In this document: positions 17,784-25,932 of the stretch, in pieces
Position numbering within the stretch: position 1 is the first letter of the stretch
Layout of the letters: each line of letters opens with the position of its first letter
Assembly (NCBI RefSeq): GCF_004358025.1
Contig: NZ_SMTL01000004.1
Location: 124,001-188,000 of the forward strand
Origin: Rhizobium deserti
GTDB taxonomy: Bacteria; Pseudomonadota; Alphaproteobacteria; Rhizobiales; Rhizobiaceae
Length of the DNA stretch: 64,000 bases
Direction of reading: 5' to 3'
Notes under the pieces: model-generated
Database searches by the model: none
What the model was told of the DNA's origin: nothing
Seen by the model: the letters and a program-made list of their open reading frames with translations, nothing else
Made by a program: the position numbers and the translations under genes

Positions 17784-18166
17784 GGTCTACATTCTGGCAT
17801 GGTGGATACACAGATTGAGGTGCTGCCTTTTCGATGGGCAGTCGCCGATTGTGGCAAACTGTGCACATGCAAAAGCAAATTATTGATTTCCGCACTTTTT
17901 TGTGGTAGACAACAAGAACTGTTCCACAAGGCGGCACTTGCTTGCCCAAAAAACATCACGAAAGCAACAGATCATCCATAACGCGCGTCCCGTGACATTC
18001 AACGTTACCAGGTTGTCGGTCGCCGCTCCGCGATGGGAGAAGTTTTTCGCTTGCGTTGTTGGGATCAGTATGGAGTGAACCGACGGTTTCCCCCGTCTCA
18101 TCCGGGCCTGACAGACCCGGCTTTCCCGACCCGAAACGGGTGCGTTAAAGGGAGTTTGTGAAACGT
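17784..18166. other. Long upstream region of carD
   Basis: Some 380 bases without a gene. It includes a T-rich tract after the ferredoxin gene and, near 18098-18145, GC-rich self-complementary segments (CCGGGCCTGACAGACCCGG and CCCGACCCGAAACGGGTGC). These could fold in a long carD leader. I recognise no riboswitch class here. Confidence 0.5.
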
Positions 18167-18739
18167 ATGACTACCCAACTGAAAAAGAATTCTCCCGCAC
18201 GCCAAGGCTTTAAGACTGGCGAATCTATTGTGTATCCAGCTCACGGCGTAGGTACTATTACCGCGATCGAAGAGCAAGAAGTTGCGGGCATGAAGCTTGA
18301 GCTTTTCGTGATCGATTTCGAAAAGGACAAGATGCGTTTGAAGGTGCCGGTTGCCAAGGCAGTCAGCATTGGAATGCGCAAGCTTTCCGAAACCGATTTC
18401 GTCGAGCGCGCGCTGAAGGTAGTTCAAGGCAAGGCCCGTGTGAAGCGCACCATGTGGTCGCGCCGCGCCCAGGAATACGATGCCAAGATCAATTCCGGCG
18501 ATCTGATTTCCATCGCGGAAGTCGTACGCGATCTTTACCGCGCCGAAAACCAGCCGGAGCAGTCTTATTCCGAGCGTCAGCTTTACGAAGCTGCACTGGA
18601 TCGCATGGCGCGCGAAATCGCAGCCGTGAACAAGATGTCGGAAACGGAAGCCGTTCGCGTCGTCGAAGCCAACCTGGCCAAGGGTCCCAAGCGCGGCAAG
18701 GCTGTTGAAGAGGATGAAGCTCAGGAAGAAGCGGCCTGA
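18167..18739 (+). CDS. carD: CarD-family transcriptional regulator
   Basis: CarD proteins bind RNA polymerase beta through an N-terminal RID domain and stabilise open complexes, chiefly at rRNA and other strong promoters. The 190-residue protein has the Tudor-like RID at about 14-75 (FKTGESIVYPAHGVGTITAIEE) and a helical C-terminal domain with the conserved Trp (VKRTMWSRRAQEYDAKINSGD) that wedges at the -10 upstream edge. The ending is acidic. The GTG at 18158 is only three bases from the GGAG site, so ATG 18167 is preferred. A strong terminator follows. Confidence 0.93.
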   Translation: MTTQLKKNSPARQGFKTGESIVYPAHGVGTITAIEEQEVAGMKLELFVIDFEKDKMRLKVPVAKAVSIGMRKLSETDFVERALKVVQGKARVKRTMWSRRAQEYDAKINSGDLISIAEVVRDLYRAENQPEQSYSERQLYEAALDRMAREIAAVNKMSETEAVRVVEANLAKGPKRGKAVEEDEAQEEAA

Positions 18740-18760
18740 TCTTTCTCTCTATCATAGTGA

Positions 18761-18790
18761 AAAAGCCCGGCCTTCGAGCCGGGTTTTTTA
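18761..18790 (+). terminator. Intrinsic terminator of carD
   Basis: Six-base stem CCCGGC (18766-18771) with GCCGGG (18778-18783), six-base loop and six T residues, starting about 20 bases after the carD stop. Confidence 0.92.
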
Positions 18791-18792
18791 TT

Positions 18793-18817
18793 GGAACTTT
18801 TTTTTCCGTAGCGCGTT
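18793..18817 (+). promoter_or_regulatory. EcfG/RpoE2-type promoter for rpoH2
   Basis: GGAAC (18793-18797), 16 bases, CGTT (18814-18817) is an exact match to the general-stress ECF promoter, just past the carD terminator and pointing at rpoH2. In Sinorhizobium meliloti rpoH2 is known to depend on RpoE2, so the assignment agrees with established biology. Confidence 0.85.
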
Positions 18818-19037
18818 AATCCGCCGGAACGGCGACTGATGCTGCGTGATGCTGCTCTCAGTTCTGTTCGATAACCAGGGGGGACAGATTCCGGAAGTCG
18901 GGGCCTGAACTCTGCATCACATGATGAGGGGAACGTCAGCAGCATCAGGAACAATCAGACACGTGGGCAACCTTGACCGAGGCCCTTCGGCTTGTTTCGC
19001 TGCTGATCTGCCGTCCCCGCCGCTCACGGAGAAGACG

Positions 19038-19901
19038 ATGACAGCCATGTCCGCAGACCGCAACATGATCAAGATAGCGATGTCAGCTCCGTATCTCGCG
19101 CGCGAGGAAGAGCGGGATCTAGCGGTCCGCTGGAAGGACGGGCGTGATCAGGATGCACGCAACCAGATCGCCCTTGCCCATATGCGTCTGGTTATTGCCA
19201 TGGCATCTAAGTTCCGTGGCTTCGGCCTGCCCATGAGCGATCTCGTTCAAGAAGGCTATGTAGGGTTGCTGGAGGCCGCGGCAAGGTTTGAGCCGGCTCG
19301 CGACGTACGTTTTTCCACCTATGCCAGCTGGTGGATCCGCGCTTCCATGCAGGACTACATCCTGCGCAACTGGTCGATCGTGCGTGGTGGCACCAGTTCT
19401 GCGCAGAAGGCGCTTTTCTTCAACCTGCGCCGGCTGCGTGCCAAGCTCGCCCGCGGCGATTCCAGCCTGACCGCCCGCGCTATCCACGAGGAGATCGCTG
19501 TTGCCCTCGGCGTCAGTGTTTCCGATGTTCAGACCATGGATGCACGTTTGTCCGGCAATGACGCATCTCTTCAGGCTCCGTCCATTGCCGGCGATGCGGA
19601 CAGCGGTGAGCGTCTCGACATGCTGGCCAGCGGTGAGCCGCTGCCAGATGAGCAAGTTTCAGGCATGATCGACGGCGAACGCCGGCTGAAGTGGCTGCAA
19701 GGTGCCCTTACCAAGCTGAACGACCGTGAGAAGAAGATCATCCGAGCCCGTCGGCTGACAGACGACGGTGCCACATTGGAGGCTCTTGGTGCGGAACTCG
19801 GAATTTCCAAGGAGCGTGTTCGCCAAATTGAAAGCCGCGCCATCGAGAAGCTGAAGTCCGCTCTCGTTACAGCCAATCCACAAATGGCGGCCGTCTGCTG
19901 A
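19038..19901 (+). CDS. rpoH2: RNA polymerase sigma-32-type factor RpoH2
   Basis: The 287-residue sigma-70-family protein has region 2 (MSDLVQEGYVGLLEAAARFEP, with the aromatic STYASWWIRASMQDYI helix), the RpoH box QKALFFNLR (123-131) that marks heat-shock sigma factors, and a region 4.2 helix-turn-helix (GISKERVRQIE). Rhizobia carry two RpoH proteins; the length, promoter type and neighbourhood (beside carD and the helicase) match the stress-cascade paralogue RpoH2. The ATG at 19038 has GGAG six bases upstream; the leader from the EcfG promoter is about 210 bases long. Confidence 0.92.
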   Translation: MTAMSADRNMIKIAMSAPYLAREEERDLAVRWKDGRDQDARNQIALAHMRLVIAMASKFRGFGLPMSDLVQEGYVGLLEAAARFEPARDVRFSTYASWWIRASMQDYILRNWSIVRGGTSSAQKALFFNLRRLRAKLARGDSSLTARAIHEEIAVALGVSVSDVQTMDARLSGNDASLQAPSIAGDADSGERLDMLASGEPLPDEQVSGMIDGERRLKWLQGALTKLNDREKKIIRARRLTDDGATLEALGAELGISKERVRQIESRAIEKLKSALVTANPQMAAVC

Positions 19902-19913
19902 GACGTCCCATCC

Positions 19914-21422
19914 TCACTCGGAAATAAGCTTCACCCTGTCGCCGACCGATACCGTCGCGCCGGCAGGCATGGCGTTGATGAGCTTGAACAGATCGAGCTT
20001 GCGATCCGTGCCCATCATGCGGTTGGACAGCGAAGCCAGGGTGTCTCCGGCTCCAACCGTGACGACCCGCACCCGCAGCGGCTTCAGGGCCGTGATCTCC
20101 TCCGGCGTCATGCGTCGGAAACTGTCCCGCAGGGTCTGGGCGGTCGGATCAAGCGAGGCACTTCCCTTCGGAACGGCGGTCAGAAACCGGAAGATCTGGT
20201 TATTGACGCGGATGACGGTCACGTCGAAATCCCACCTTTCTGCGGAAGCCCGCGCCGTTGCGGCGGGAAGCCCGTTGATCGTAGTCTCGCGGACCGTTTC
20301 TGGCTGCAGGCCGGCAACCCAGCCGCTGGTCAGATAATTCGCAAGGCTGCTGGTATCGCCGGCGGCAACGCCGTCGAAGCGTACCGCGGTTTCGCCCGGT
20401 CCCGTGGCAAGCACAGCCTCGACCTTGTTGTCGATGCGGAAATCGGCCGGCACGTCGAACCGAATGCCGAGCCCTCCATGCAGGAAAGTCTGCCCGCGGA
20501 CATAGCCCTCCTGCGGGCTGTCGCCGTAAAGCAAGCCGTCTATCCCGGCGAGGTAATAGTCGCGGCCGCGATCGCCGACCGTTCCTTCCTGGCCAAAATT
20601 GCGCGCATGGCGCCGGGCCAAGTCCACGCGTTGCGCCGAGTTAGGATGGCTCGAAAGGAAGTCGAGGCTCTGGTCGTTGTCCGGATCGACGGCCGAATAG
20701 CGCGCATAGGCGGCCATGGAGTCCAGGAAGCGGGATGCCGCATAAGGATCGTATCCCGCTTCGCCGAGCATGCGGACACCAATCACGTCGGCTTGCAGTT
20801 CCTGCTGGCGCGAAAAAGCAGCCAGCCTCAGCTTGCCGCGCGCCAAAGCCTGTTTGCCGGCTAGGTCGCTGGACAGGACTTCCGCCACGACGCGGCTGGC
20901 GATCACTTCCGCTTCTTCGCGGCGCTGCCGCTCGATGCCGTGGTTGGCCGTGACATGGCCCATTTCATGCGACAGAACGGCCGCCACTTCTGAGGCGTCG
21001 TTGGCAAGCGCCAAAAGGCCGCGCGTTACGTAGAGATAGCCACCCGGCAAGGCAAAGGCATTGATTGCCGGCGAATTGAGAATGGTGATGCGGAAGGACT
21101 GGTTCGGATTTTCGGAGACCGCCGTCAGGGCCCCGGCGATGCGGGCCACCAGCCGCTCCGTCTTGGCGTCCTTGTATTCGCCGCCGTAACTCGCGACGAT
21201 ACGGGGATGCTCCCTTGCTCCCATCTGCGCGCGGGGATCATTCTTCTGCACCTCGTCGACGATTTGAGGCGAGTCGGATGGTGCTACATTGGGGGTATAG
21301 GCTTGGTCGAAAACGGATTGACAGCCGGCAAGCAGGGTTCCGGTGAGGAGCAGGATGGCAGCAAACCGAAGGCCGCGCGCAGGCAGACGGACTGTTGTCC
21401 GTTTCATGCCGCCTTCGACCAT
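19914..21422 (-). CDS. M48-family metalloprotease lipoprotein with C-terminal LysM-like segment
   Basis: This 502-residue protein has a lipoprotein signal ending in LLAGC and a zincin domain with HEMGH (two His ligands, catalytic Glu) and the downstream QQELQAD Glu ligand. A long C-terminal region ends with a LysM-like segment (VGAGDTLASLSNRMMG, then SVGDRVKLI). It resembles BepA/YfgC-type periplasmic proteases that assemble or degrade outer-membrane proteins. In-frame ATGs at 21458, 21440, 21422 and 21407 compete; 21422 has an AGGA site seven bases away and gives a proper signal peptide. It converges on rpoH2 with a 12-base gap. Confidence 0.9.
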   Translation of the reverse strand: MVEGGMKRTTVRLPARGLRFAAILLLTGTLLAGCQSVFDQAYTPNVAPSDSPQIVDEVQKNDPRAQMGAREHPRIVASYGGEYKDAKTERLVARIAGALTAVSENPNQSFRITILNSPAINAFALPGGYLYVTRGLLALANDASEVAAVLSHEMGHVTANHGIERQRREEAEVIASRVVAEVLSSDLAGKQALARGKLRLAAFSRQQELQADVIGVRMLGEAGYDPYAASRFLDSMAAYARYSAVDPDNDQSLDFLSSHPNSAQRVDLARRHARNFGQEGTVGDRGRDYYLAGIDGLLYGDSPQEGYVRGQTFLHGGLGIRFDVPADFRIDNKVEAVLATGPGETAVRFDGVAAGDTSSLANYLTSGWVAGLQPETVRETTINGLPAATARASAERWDFDVTVIRVNNQIFRFLTAVPKGSASLDPTAQTLRDSFRRMTPEEITALKPLRVRVVTVGAGDTLASLSNRMMGTDRKLDLFKLINAMPAGATVSVGDRVKLISE

Positions 21423-21707
21423 CTTCATTTCCTGCCTCATTATCTCCTGGCCTGTCATCCGGTGCTGCGAGCATGATACTCGATGCCGGTTCCTGCTTCC
21501 CGTCGGCTTAGCGATTTTTGCGTCGCATGCACAGATAGTCTTACCGAAATATGTATTCCCGCGCTGTTTGCCAAAGGAAGGAGCAACGAAATTCGCGATG
21601 CCAGTTCCGGGCGTCCAAATTATGGCGCCAGAGACGTCCGGAAACTCGGCGAGCCGGCAAAGCTCCCCCTGTCGCGAGCGGCTACTGCCGCAAGAACACG
21701 GTTGCCC

Positions 21708-22415
21708 CTAGCCAGACAGGAATGCGGTAAGAGCAGGCAGGTCCTGGCGTGCCAGGAATTCCGCTGCCGGTGCCTGGAGTGTGATTGCGCCGCTTTCGAC
21801 GAATACCGCATAATCTGCAAGACGGGCCACTTCCTGCGGGTCATGCGTAACGATTATCACCGTATTGGCGGTTTCACGGTGAAGTTCGAGCAACAGCTTT
21901 GCCATCGAGATCCCAAGTCCCGGATCGAGTGCCGCGAAAGGTTCGTCCAGCAGCAGCACCGGCTTCTGCCGCACCAGCGCCCGCGCGAATGCCGCCCTTT
22001 GCTTCTCGCCGCCCGATAGCGTTCCGGGCATGCGCTTGGCAAAACCGTCAAGTCCGACGCGCTGCAGAGCCTGCAGAACGACCTGCCGATCCGCTTCCCT
22101 CAGCTTTAGAGAGGGATGAATGCCCAACGCGACGTTGGTGAATACATCCAAATGGGCAAAAAGGTTGTTGTCCTGGAAGACGAGGGAGACGGGACGCTGC
22201 GAAGGGTGGGCGCCCGATACATCGGTGCCGCCCATCAGCACGCGCCCCTGATCAGGAATTTCGAATCCGGCCAGAAGGTTGAGCAAGGTCGACTTGCCGG
22301 CGCCGGAGGGCCCGGTAATTGCCGTAATCGCTCCTCCTGGCAAGCTGCCGTCAAAACGGAAATGCTGGCCCCCCAGCCTCAACCCAACCTTGTCGAGCAA
22401 GATATTATCAGCCAT
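21708..22415 (-). CDS. thiQ: Thiamine ABC transporter, ATP-binding protein
   Basis: The 235-residue ABC ATPase has Walker A GPSGAGKS (35-42), signature LSGGEKQR and Walker [12 protein letters not shown]. It energises uptake of thiamine, thiamine phosphate and diphosphate. Its start overlaps the end of thiP by eight bases, so translation is coupled within thiBPQ. The identity follows from ThiQ-like sequence and from the operon, which sits under a TPP riboswitch. Confidence 0.94.
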   Translation of the reverse strand: MADNILLDKVGLRLGGQHFRFDGSLPGGAITAITGPSGAGKSTLLNLLAGFEIPDQGRVLMGGTDVSGAHPSQRPVSLVFQDNNLFAHLDVFTNVALGIHPSLKLREADRQVVLQALQRVGLDGFAKRMPGTLSGGEKQRAAFARALVRQKPVLLLDEPFAALDPGLGISMAKLLLELHRETANTVIIVTHDPQEVARLADYAVFVESGAITLQAPAAEFLARQDLPALTAFLSG

Positions 22416-24027
22416 GTCTCTGCCTTCTCTGGCCCGCCGTGCCGAGCATGGTTAGGACCAGGCAGATGATGCCGAGAAGGAGAGCCAGGCCGTCGGCGTC
22501 ATTGTTGCGATAGCTGGCCAGCCGGCTGTAAACCAGCCAAGGCAGGGTAGTGAGGTCGCTCGACCCGAAGAGGGCTACTGCACCCAAATCGCCGAGCGAC
22601 AGCACCATGGCAAAGGACATGGCGGTGAGGATGGGTCTCGCCAGCACCGGCAGGTCGATCCGCCACAGGCGTCGCTTACCCGACAGTCCCAAGCTTGTTG
22701 CCAGACGTGCCGTTTGTCGACGATGGCTTTCCACCGCCGGCGCCAGGACGCGCATCACGAAGGGCAGAGCCATCAGCATGTTGATGAGGCCGACGAGAAT
22801 GGCAGCGAAAGAAGCGACATTGCCAAATGTCCGCAGGATCAGGAACCAGCCGGTGCCAAGTACGACAGGCGGCACCAGCAGGACGAGAAAGGATGTGGCA
22901 CCGAGCACGGCGGAAAGCCATGTCATTATCCGGCCTGGGCGTCTCATGTCGGCAATGGCTTGCCGCGCTCCAATGATGGCAAGCGATACCAGTATGGTCA
23001 AAACGGCAGCGGGAAAGGCAATGGCAAAACTGGTCCAGGCGGCACGCAAAAAGGCCGCGCTGGTGACGAGCGCCCAGAGATCCGCCTTGAGGCCGGCCAC
23101 AAAGATGGAGGCCAGCGGCATGGCGAGAAACAGGGTGGAAGTGATGATCATCAAGCCGTCCCAGGCGCGCGCGGGTGAGCTTACACCGTCCAGGCGGCGC
23201 ATGGCCCGCCCCGCGGTCACACCACCATCGCCAGGACCGGGAGCAAGCATCATTGCACCCAAAATCAACGCAGTGGTGCCGATCTGCAAAGAGGCGAGCG
23301 CGATGGCGCGGGGTGGATCGAAATCAAAGCGCAGCGCCTGATAGATCGCGACCTCGAGCGTGGTGGCGGCAGGACCGCCTCCGAGCACCAGGACCAGCGT
23401 AAAGCTGGTGACGCAGAGCATGAAGATCAGGCCCGCCACGCCGGGCAGGACGCGGCGGATTGCCGGCCATTCGATCAGCCGAAACACCGAGAAAGGTCGC
23501 ATGCCGAGGCTGGAGGACAGCAACCAGTATTCCGGCGAAAGCCGTTCCAGTGCAGCCAGCAGAAGACGGGCGGCGAGCGGCAGGTTGAAGAAGACGTGTG
23601 CAAGGAGGATGCCGGAAAGACCGTAGATGCTGACCGGTTGCTCCATCCCAAGCTTTACGAGCGCGGAGTTGACCATGCCTTGCCGCCCCCAGATGCCGAT
23701 CAGCCCCAAGGCGCCGATCAGCACGGGTAGTCCCATCGGCACGGCCATCAGACGGATGATCCATATGCGTCCGGGAAAAGCAGGACGTCGCGCAAGCGCC
23801 ATGGCCACGGGCGCCGCCAGCACGACGGACAGGAACGTCGACAGGAGCGCCTGCAAGAGCGTGAACTGGAGGATCCGCCAGGTATAAGCCGTAAAAAACC
23901 GGCTCGGCAGGGCGCCGGTATCCCAGGATAACAGCGCGGCCACGGCTGCTCCTACGAAAAGGAAAATGCCTGTCAGGACCGCTATCCCCCAGGCAAATCT
24001 CCATCTCTGTTCGCTGCCGGTCAGCAT
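22408..24027 (-). CDS. thiP: Thiamine ABC transporter, permease
   Basis: The 539-residue protein carries two tandem ABC permease halves in one chain, about twelve helices, each with an EAA-type cytoplasmic loop (one is [16 protein letters not shown], the other [16 protein letters not shown]). This fused arrangement is characteristic of ThiP and iron-transport relatives. It starts four bases after the thiB stop and overlaps thiQ. The conserved order binding protein, permease, ATPase is complete. Confidence 0.94.
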   Translation of the reverse strand: MLTGSEQRWRFAWGIAVLTGIFLFVGAAVAALLSWDTGALPSRFFTAYTWRILQFTLLQALLSTFLSVVLAAPVAMALARRPAFPGRIWIIRLMAVPMGLPVLIGALGLIGIWGRQGMVNSALVKLGMEQPVSIYGLSGILLAHVFFNLPLAARLLLAALERLSPEYWLLSSSLGMRPFSVFRLIEWPAIRRVLPGVAGLIFMLCVTSFTLVLVLGGGPAATTLEVAIYQALRFDFDPPRAIALASLQIGTTALILGAMMLAPGPGDGGVTAGRAMRRLDGVSSPARAWDGLMIITSTLFLAMPLASIFVAGLKADLWALVTSAAFLRAAWTSFAIAFPAAVLTILVSLAIIGARQAIADMRRPGRIMTWLSAVLGATSFLVLLVPPVVLGTGWFLILRTFGNVASFAAILVGLINMLMALPFVMRVLAPAVESHRRQTARLATSLGLSGKRRLWRIDLPVLARPILTAMSFAMVLSLGDLGAVALFGSSDLTTLPWLVYSRLASYRNNDADGLALLLGIICLVLTMLGTAGQRRQRHG

Positions 24028-24031
24028 CAGG

Positions 24032-25042
24032 TCAGTTGATGCTCATTGCCGTCAGCCATTCATCGATCCAGGCCTGGCGGTTCTTGGCCACCTCGTCCGA
24101 GCCCATCAGCAGCGTCTTTTGAGGCTGCACCAATGTATTGAAGGCTTCGGGCAGCGGAGCGGACGTTTTTGTTGCAGGCATCATCCAGTTTGTGGTCGGG
24201 ATGACATCCTGGAAGGCTGGCGAAACCATGAACTTCAGGAACTGCCTGGCGAGATCTTTGTCGCTTGCGGTCTTCAAGAGCCCAGCCACTTCGATCTGGA
24301 TATAATGGCCTTCCGAAAAGGATGCCGCCCTATAGCGATCGGTCTTTTCTTCCACCAGATGATAGGCCGGCGAGGTCGTGTAGGAGAAGACCATCGGCAC
24401 TTCGCCCTTGGTGAAGAGCCCATAGGCCTCGGACCAGCCGGGCGTCACGGTCAGCACGCGGCCCTTGAGCTTGCTCCAGGCTTCCGGTGCTTTATCGCCA
24501 TAGATCGACTTGACCCAAAGCAGCAGGCCGAGACCCGGCGTCGAGGTTCGCGGATCCTCAATGACGATTTTCTGCGACGGATCGCCCTCTACCAGGTCCT
24601 TCAGGCTCTTCGGCGGGTTCTTGATGCTCTGCGTATCGTAGACCACGGCGAAATGGCTATAGTCATAGGGGATAAATGTATTGTCGCTGTAATTACCGGG
24701 AACCTTGACTGCAGTCGTATCGAGCCCGTGCGCTTCAAAGAGATTGGTGGCCTTGGCTTCGGAGATCAGGTTGGTGTCCAGCCCGAGCGCCACATCGGCA
24801 TCCGTTTTGTCGCCTTCGAGCTTCAAGCGCGTCAACAGAGCCACGCCGTCGGCCACGCTGACAAAGTTCAGCGTGCAGGCGCAGGCCTTTTCGAACGCTT
24901 CCTTCACCTTCGGCCCCGGACCCCATTCGGAGGTGAAGCTCTCGTAGGTATAGACGGTCAAGGTCTTTTGCTGAGCGTCGGCTGAAGTGGAAAAAGACAA
25001 TGCGGCTGCGGCCGCCCATAAAGCTAAAATGGTGTTGCGCAT
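24032..25042 (-). CDS. thiB: Thiamine-binding periplasmic protein
   Basis: The 336-residue protein has a Sec signal (cleavage after SADA, about residue 23) and an extracellular solute-binding fold starting [19 protein letters not shown], the sequence type of ThiB/TbpA. It captures thiamine and its phosphates for ThiPQ. A very good AGAGGAGG ribosome binding site lies six bases upstream. The TPP riboswitch occupies the leader about 50 bases further up, so the whole operon should be shut off when TPP is plentiful. Confidence 0.95.
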   Translation of the reverse strand: MRNTILALWAAAAALSFSTSADAQQKTLTVYTYESFTSEWGPGPKVKEAFEKACACTLNFVSVADGVALLTRLKLEGDKTDADVALGLDTNLISEAKATNLFEAHGLDTTAVKVPGNYSDNTFIPYDYSHFAVVYDTQSIKNPPKSLKDLVEGDPSQKIVIEDPRTSTPGLGLLLWVKSIYGDKAPEAWSKLKGRVLTVTPGWSEAYGLFTKGEVPMVFSYTTSPAYHLVEEKTDRYRAASFSEGHYIQIEVAGLLKTASDKDLARQFLKFMVSPAFQDVIPTTNWMMPATKTSAPLPEAFNTLVQPQKTLLMGSDEVAKNRQAWIDEWLTAMSIN

Positions 25043-25089
25043 CCGCGCCTCCTCTGGTTGTCACAAGGGGAATAGGCGCTGATGAAAGA

Positions 25090-25180
25090 GCCGTCTAATC
25101 CCTCCGCCGGTTTTAACCGGATCAGGTTCCGCGGGTTGGCCAAGGCCTCTCAGCTGAGCTTTCGCAAAGCACCCCGTTAG
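25090..25180 (-). promoter_or_regulatory. TPP riboswitch (THI element) of thiBPQ
   Basis: On the minus strand the conserved blocks occur in order: ACGGGGTGC (25177-25169), CTGAGAGG (25153-25146), ACCTGATCCGG (25127-25117) and GGAGGGATTAGACGG (25105-25091). These are the hallmark pyrimidine- and pyrophosphate-sensing elements. No U-run terminator stem lies between it and thiB, so control at translation initiation is more likely. Confidence 0.96.
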
Positions 25181-25303
25181 AGCGGAATGAGATTTAACTG
25201 CACTGACGTCTGCTGGCAAGATGGTGAAATCGGCCTGCATGCAGCAGAGCTGTCGGCCGCCATTGTCTGGCAGGCAAGGGCGATCAGGTTCCAGACTTCT
25301 GCG

Positions 25304-25324
25304 TTTAAAATGGCGCGTGGCGCC
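25304..25324 (-). terminator. Weak terminator of the receiver gene
   Basis: On the minus strand GGCGC-CAC-GCGCC is followed by ATTTTAAAC immediately past the stop codon. The stem is short and the T-run brief. Confidence 0.4.
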
Positions 25325-25774
25325 TCAGTGCCTCTGCTGAAAAACCTTCAGCTCACGAGGGACGATCGCCATGCCGCCCAGCCGATTGGCGATGGCATAG
25401 TCGATGGTCTTTTCCACCACCTCCGGCATGACGGGTTTCGTCAATACACCGAGCGAGCCTTTTCCGCCATTGTCGATGTCTTCGGGATTGGCGGTCATGA
25501 AGATGACCGTAATGCCATAGTCTTCGGCCAGTTTCCGTCCGAGTTCAGGTCCGGTGCGTCCGTCGGAAAGGTTGACGTCAACCAGCGCAATGTCTGTACA
25601 GGCGGCAAGCGCGAGCGCATGTTTGCAGGCGCTGGCAAAACCGGACACTTTCAGGCCCATGCCTTCAACAGTTTCGGCGACATCGAGAGCGATCAGAAAT
25701 TCGTCCTCGACAATCATGACCCTCTGATTCATCGCTTCACTGGCCAGCCGACGACGCGTAACATTTGTCAGCAT
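25325..25774 (-). CDS. Single-domain response regulator
   Basis: The product is a lone receiver domain without output domain: acidic pair in VMIVEDEFLIALD, phosphoacceptor Asp in ALVDVNLSDG (residue 66 from this start), the switch Thr in VIFMTANPE and the conserved Lys in LTKPV. The ATG at 25774 has GGGGA six bases upstream; ATG 25732 would start right at the domain and is the alternative. An exact EcfG-type promoter lies upstream. Stand-alone receivers that act as phosphate shuttles or sinks are known in alphaproteobacterial general-stress signalling, so a feedback role there is a reasonable inference. No kinase is adjacent. Confidence 0.85.
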   Translation of the reverse strand: MLTNVTRRRLASEAMNQRVMIVEDEFLIALDVAETVEGMGLKVSGFASACKHALALAACTDIALVDVNLSDGRTGPELGRKLAEDYGITVIFMTANPEDIDNGGKGSLGVLTKPVMPEVVEKTIDYAIANRLGGMAIVPRELKVFQQRH

Positions 25775-25850
25775 TGGACGTCCCCACATGGTTGCTCGGC
25801 TCTTGATCGGCCGATGATGACGACGCATCTCGACCGTTATTTTTCCACCG

Positions 25851-25876
25851 AACGCCGCGTCAGACAGAATTGTTCC
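25851..25876 (-). promoter_or_regulatory. EcfG/RpoE2-type promoter for the receiver gene
   Basis: On the minus strand GGAAC (25876-25872), 17 bases, CGTT (25854-25851) matches the consensus exactly with the longer permitted spacing. It lies about 75 bases before the chosen start, in the right orientation. Confidence 0.7.
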
Positions 25877-25932
25877 GGTCCGCAACAAATAAATACTAAG
25901 CTAACTTCTTGTTAAGCATAATAAAAATTAAA

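Noticed and set aside
21585..21608. AACG-N15-GTTCC upstream of the M48 protease as a fourth EcfG promoter
   Set aside because: Spacing is 15 bases, shorter than the accepted 16-17, and it lies about 160 bases from the start.
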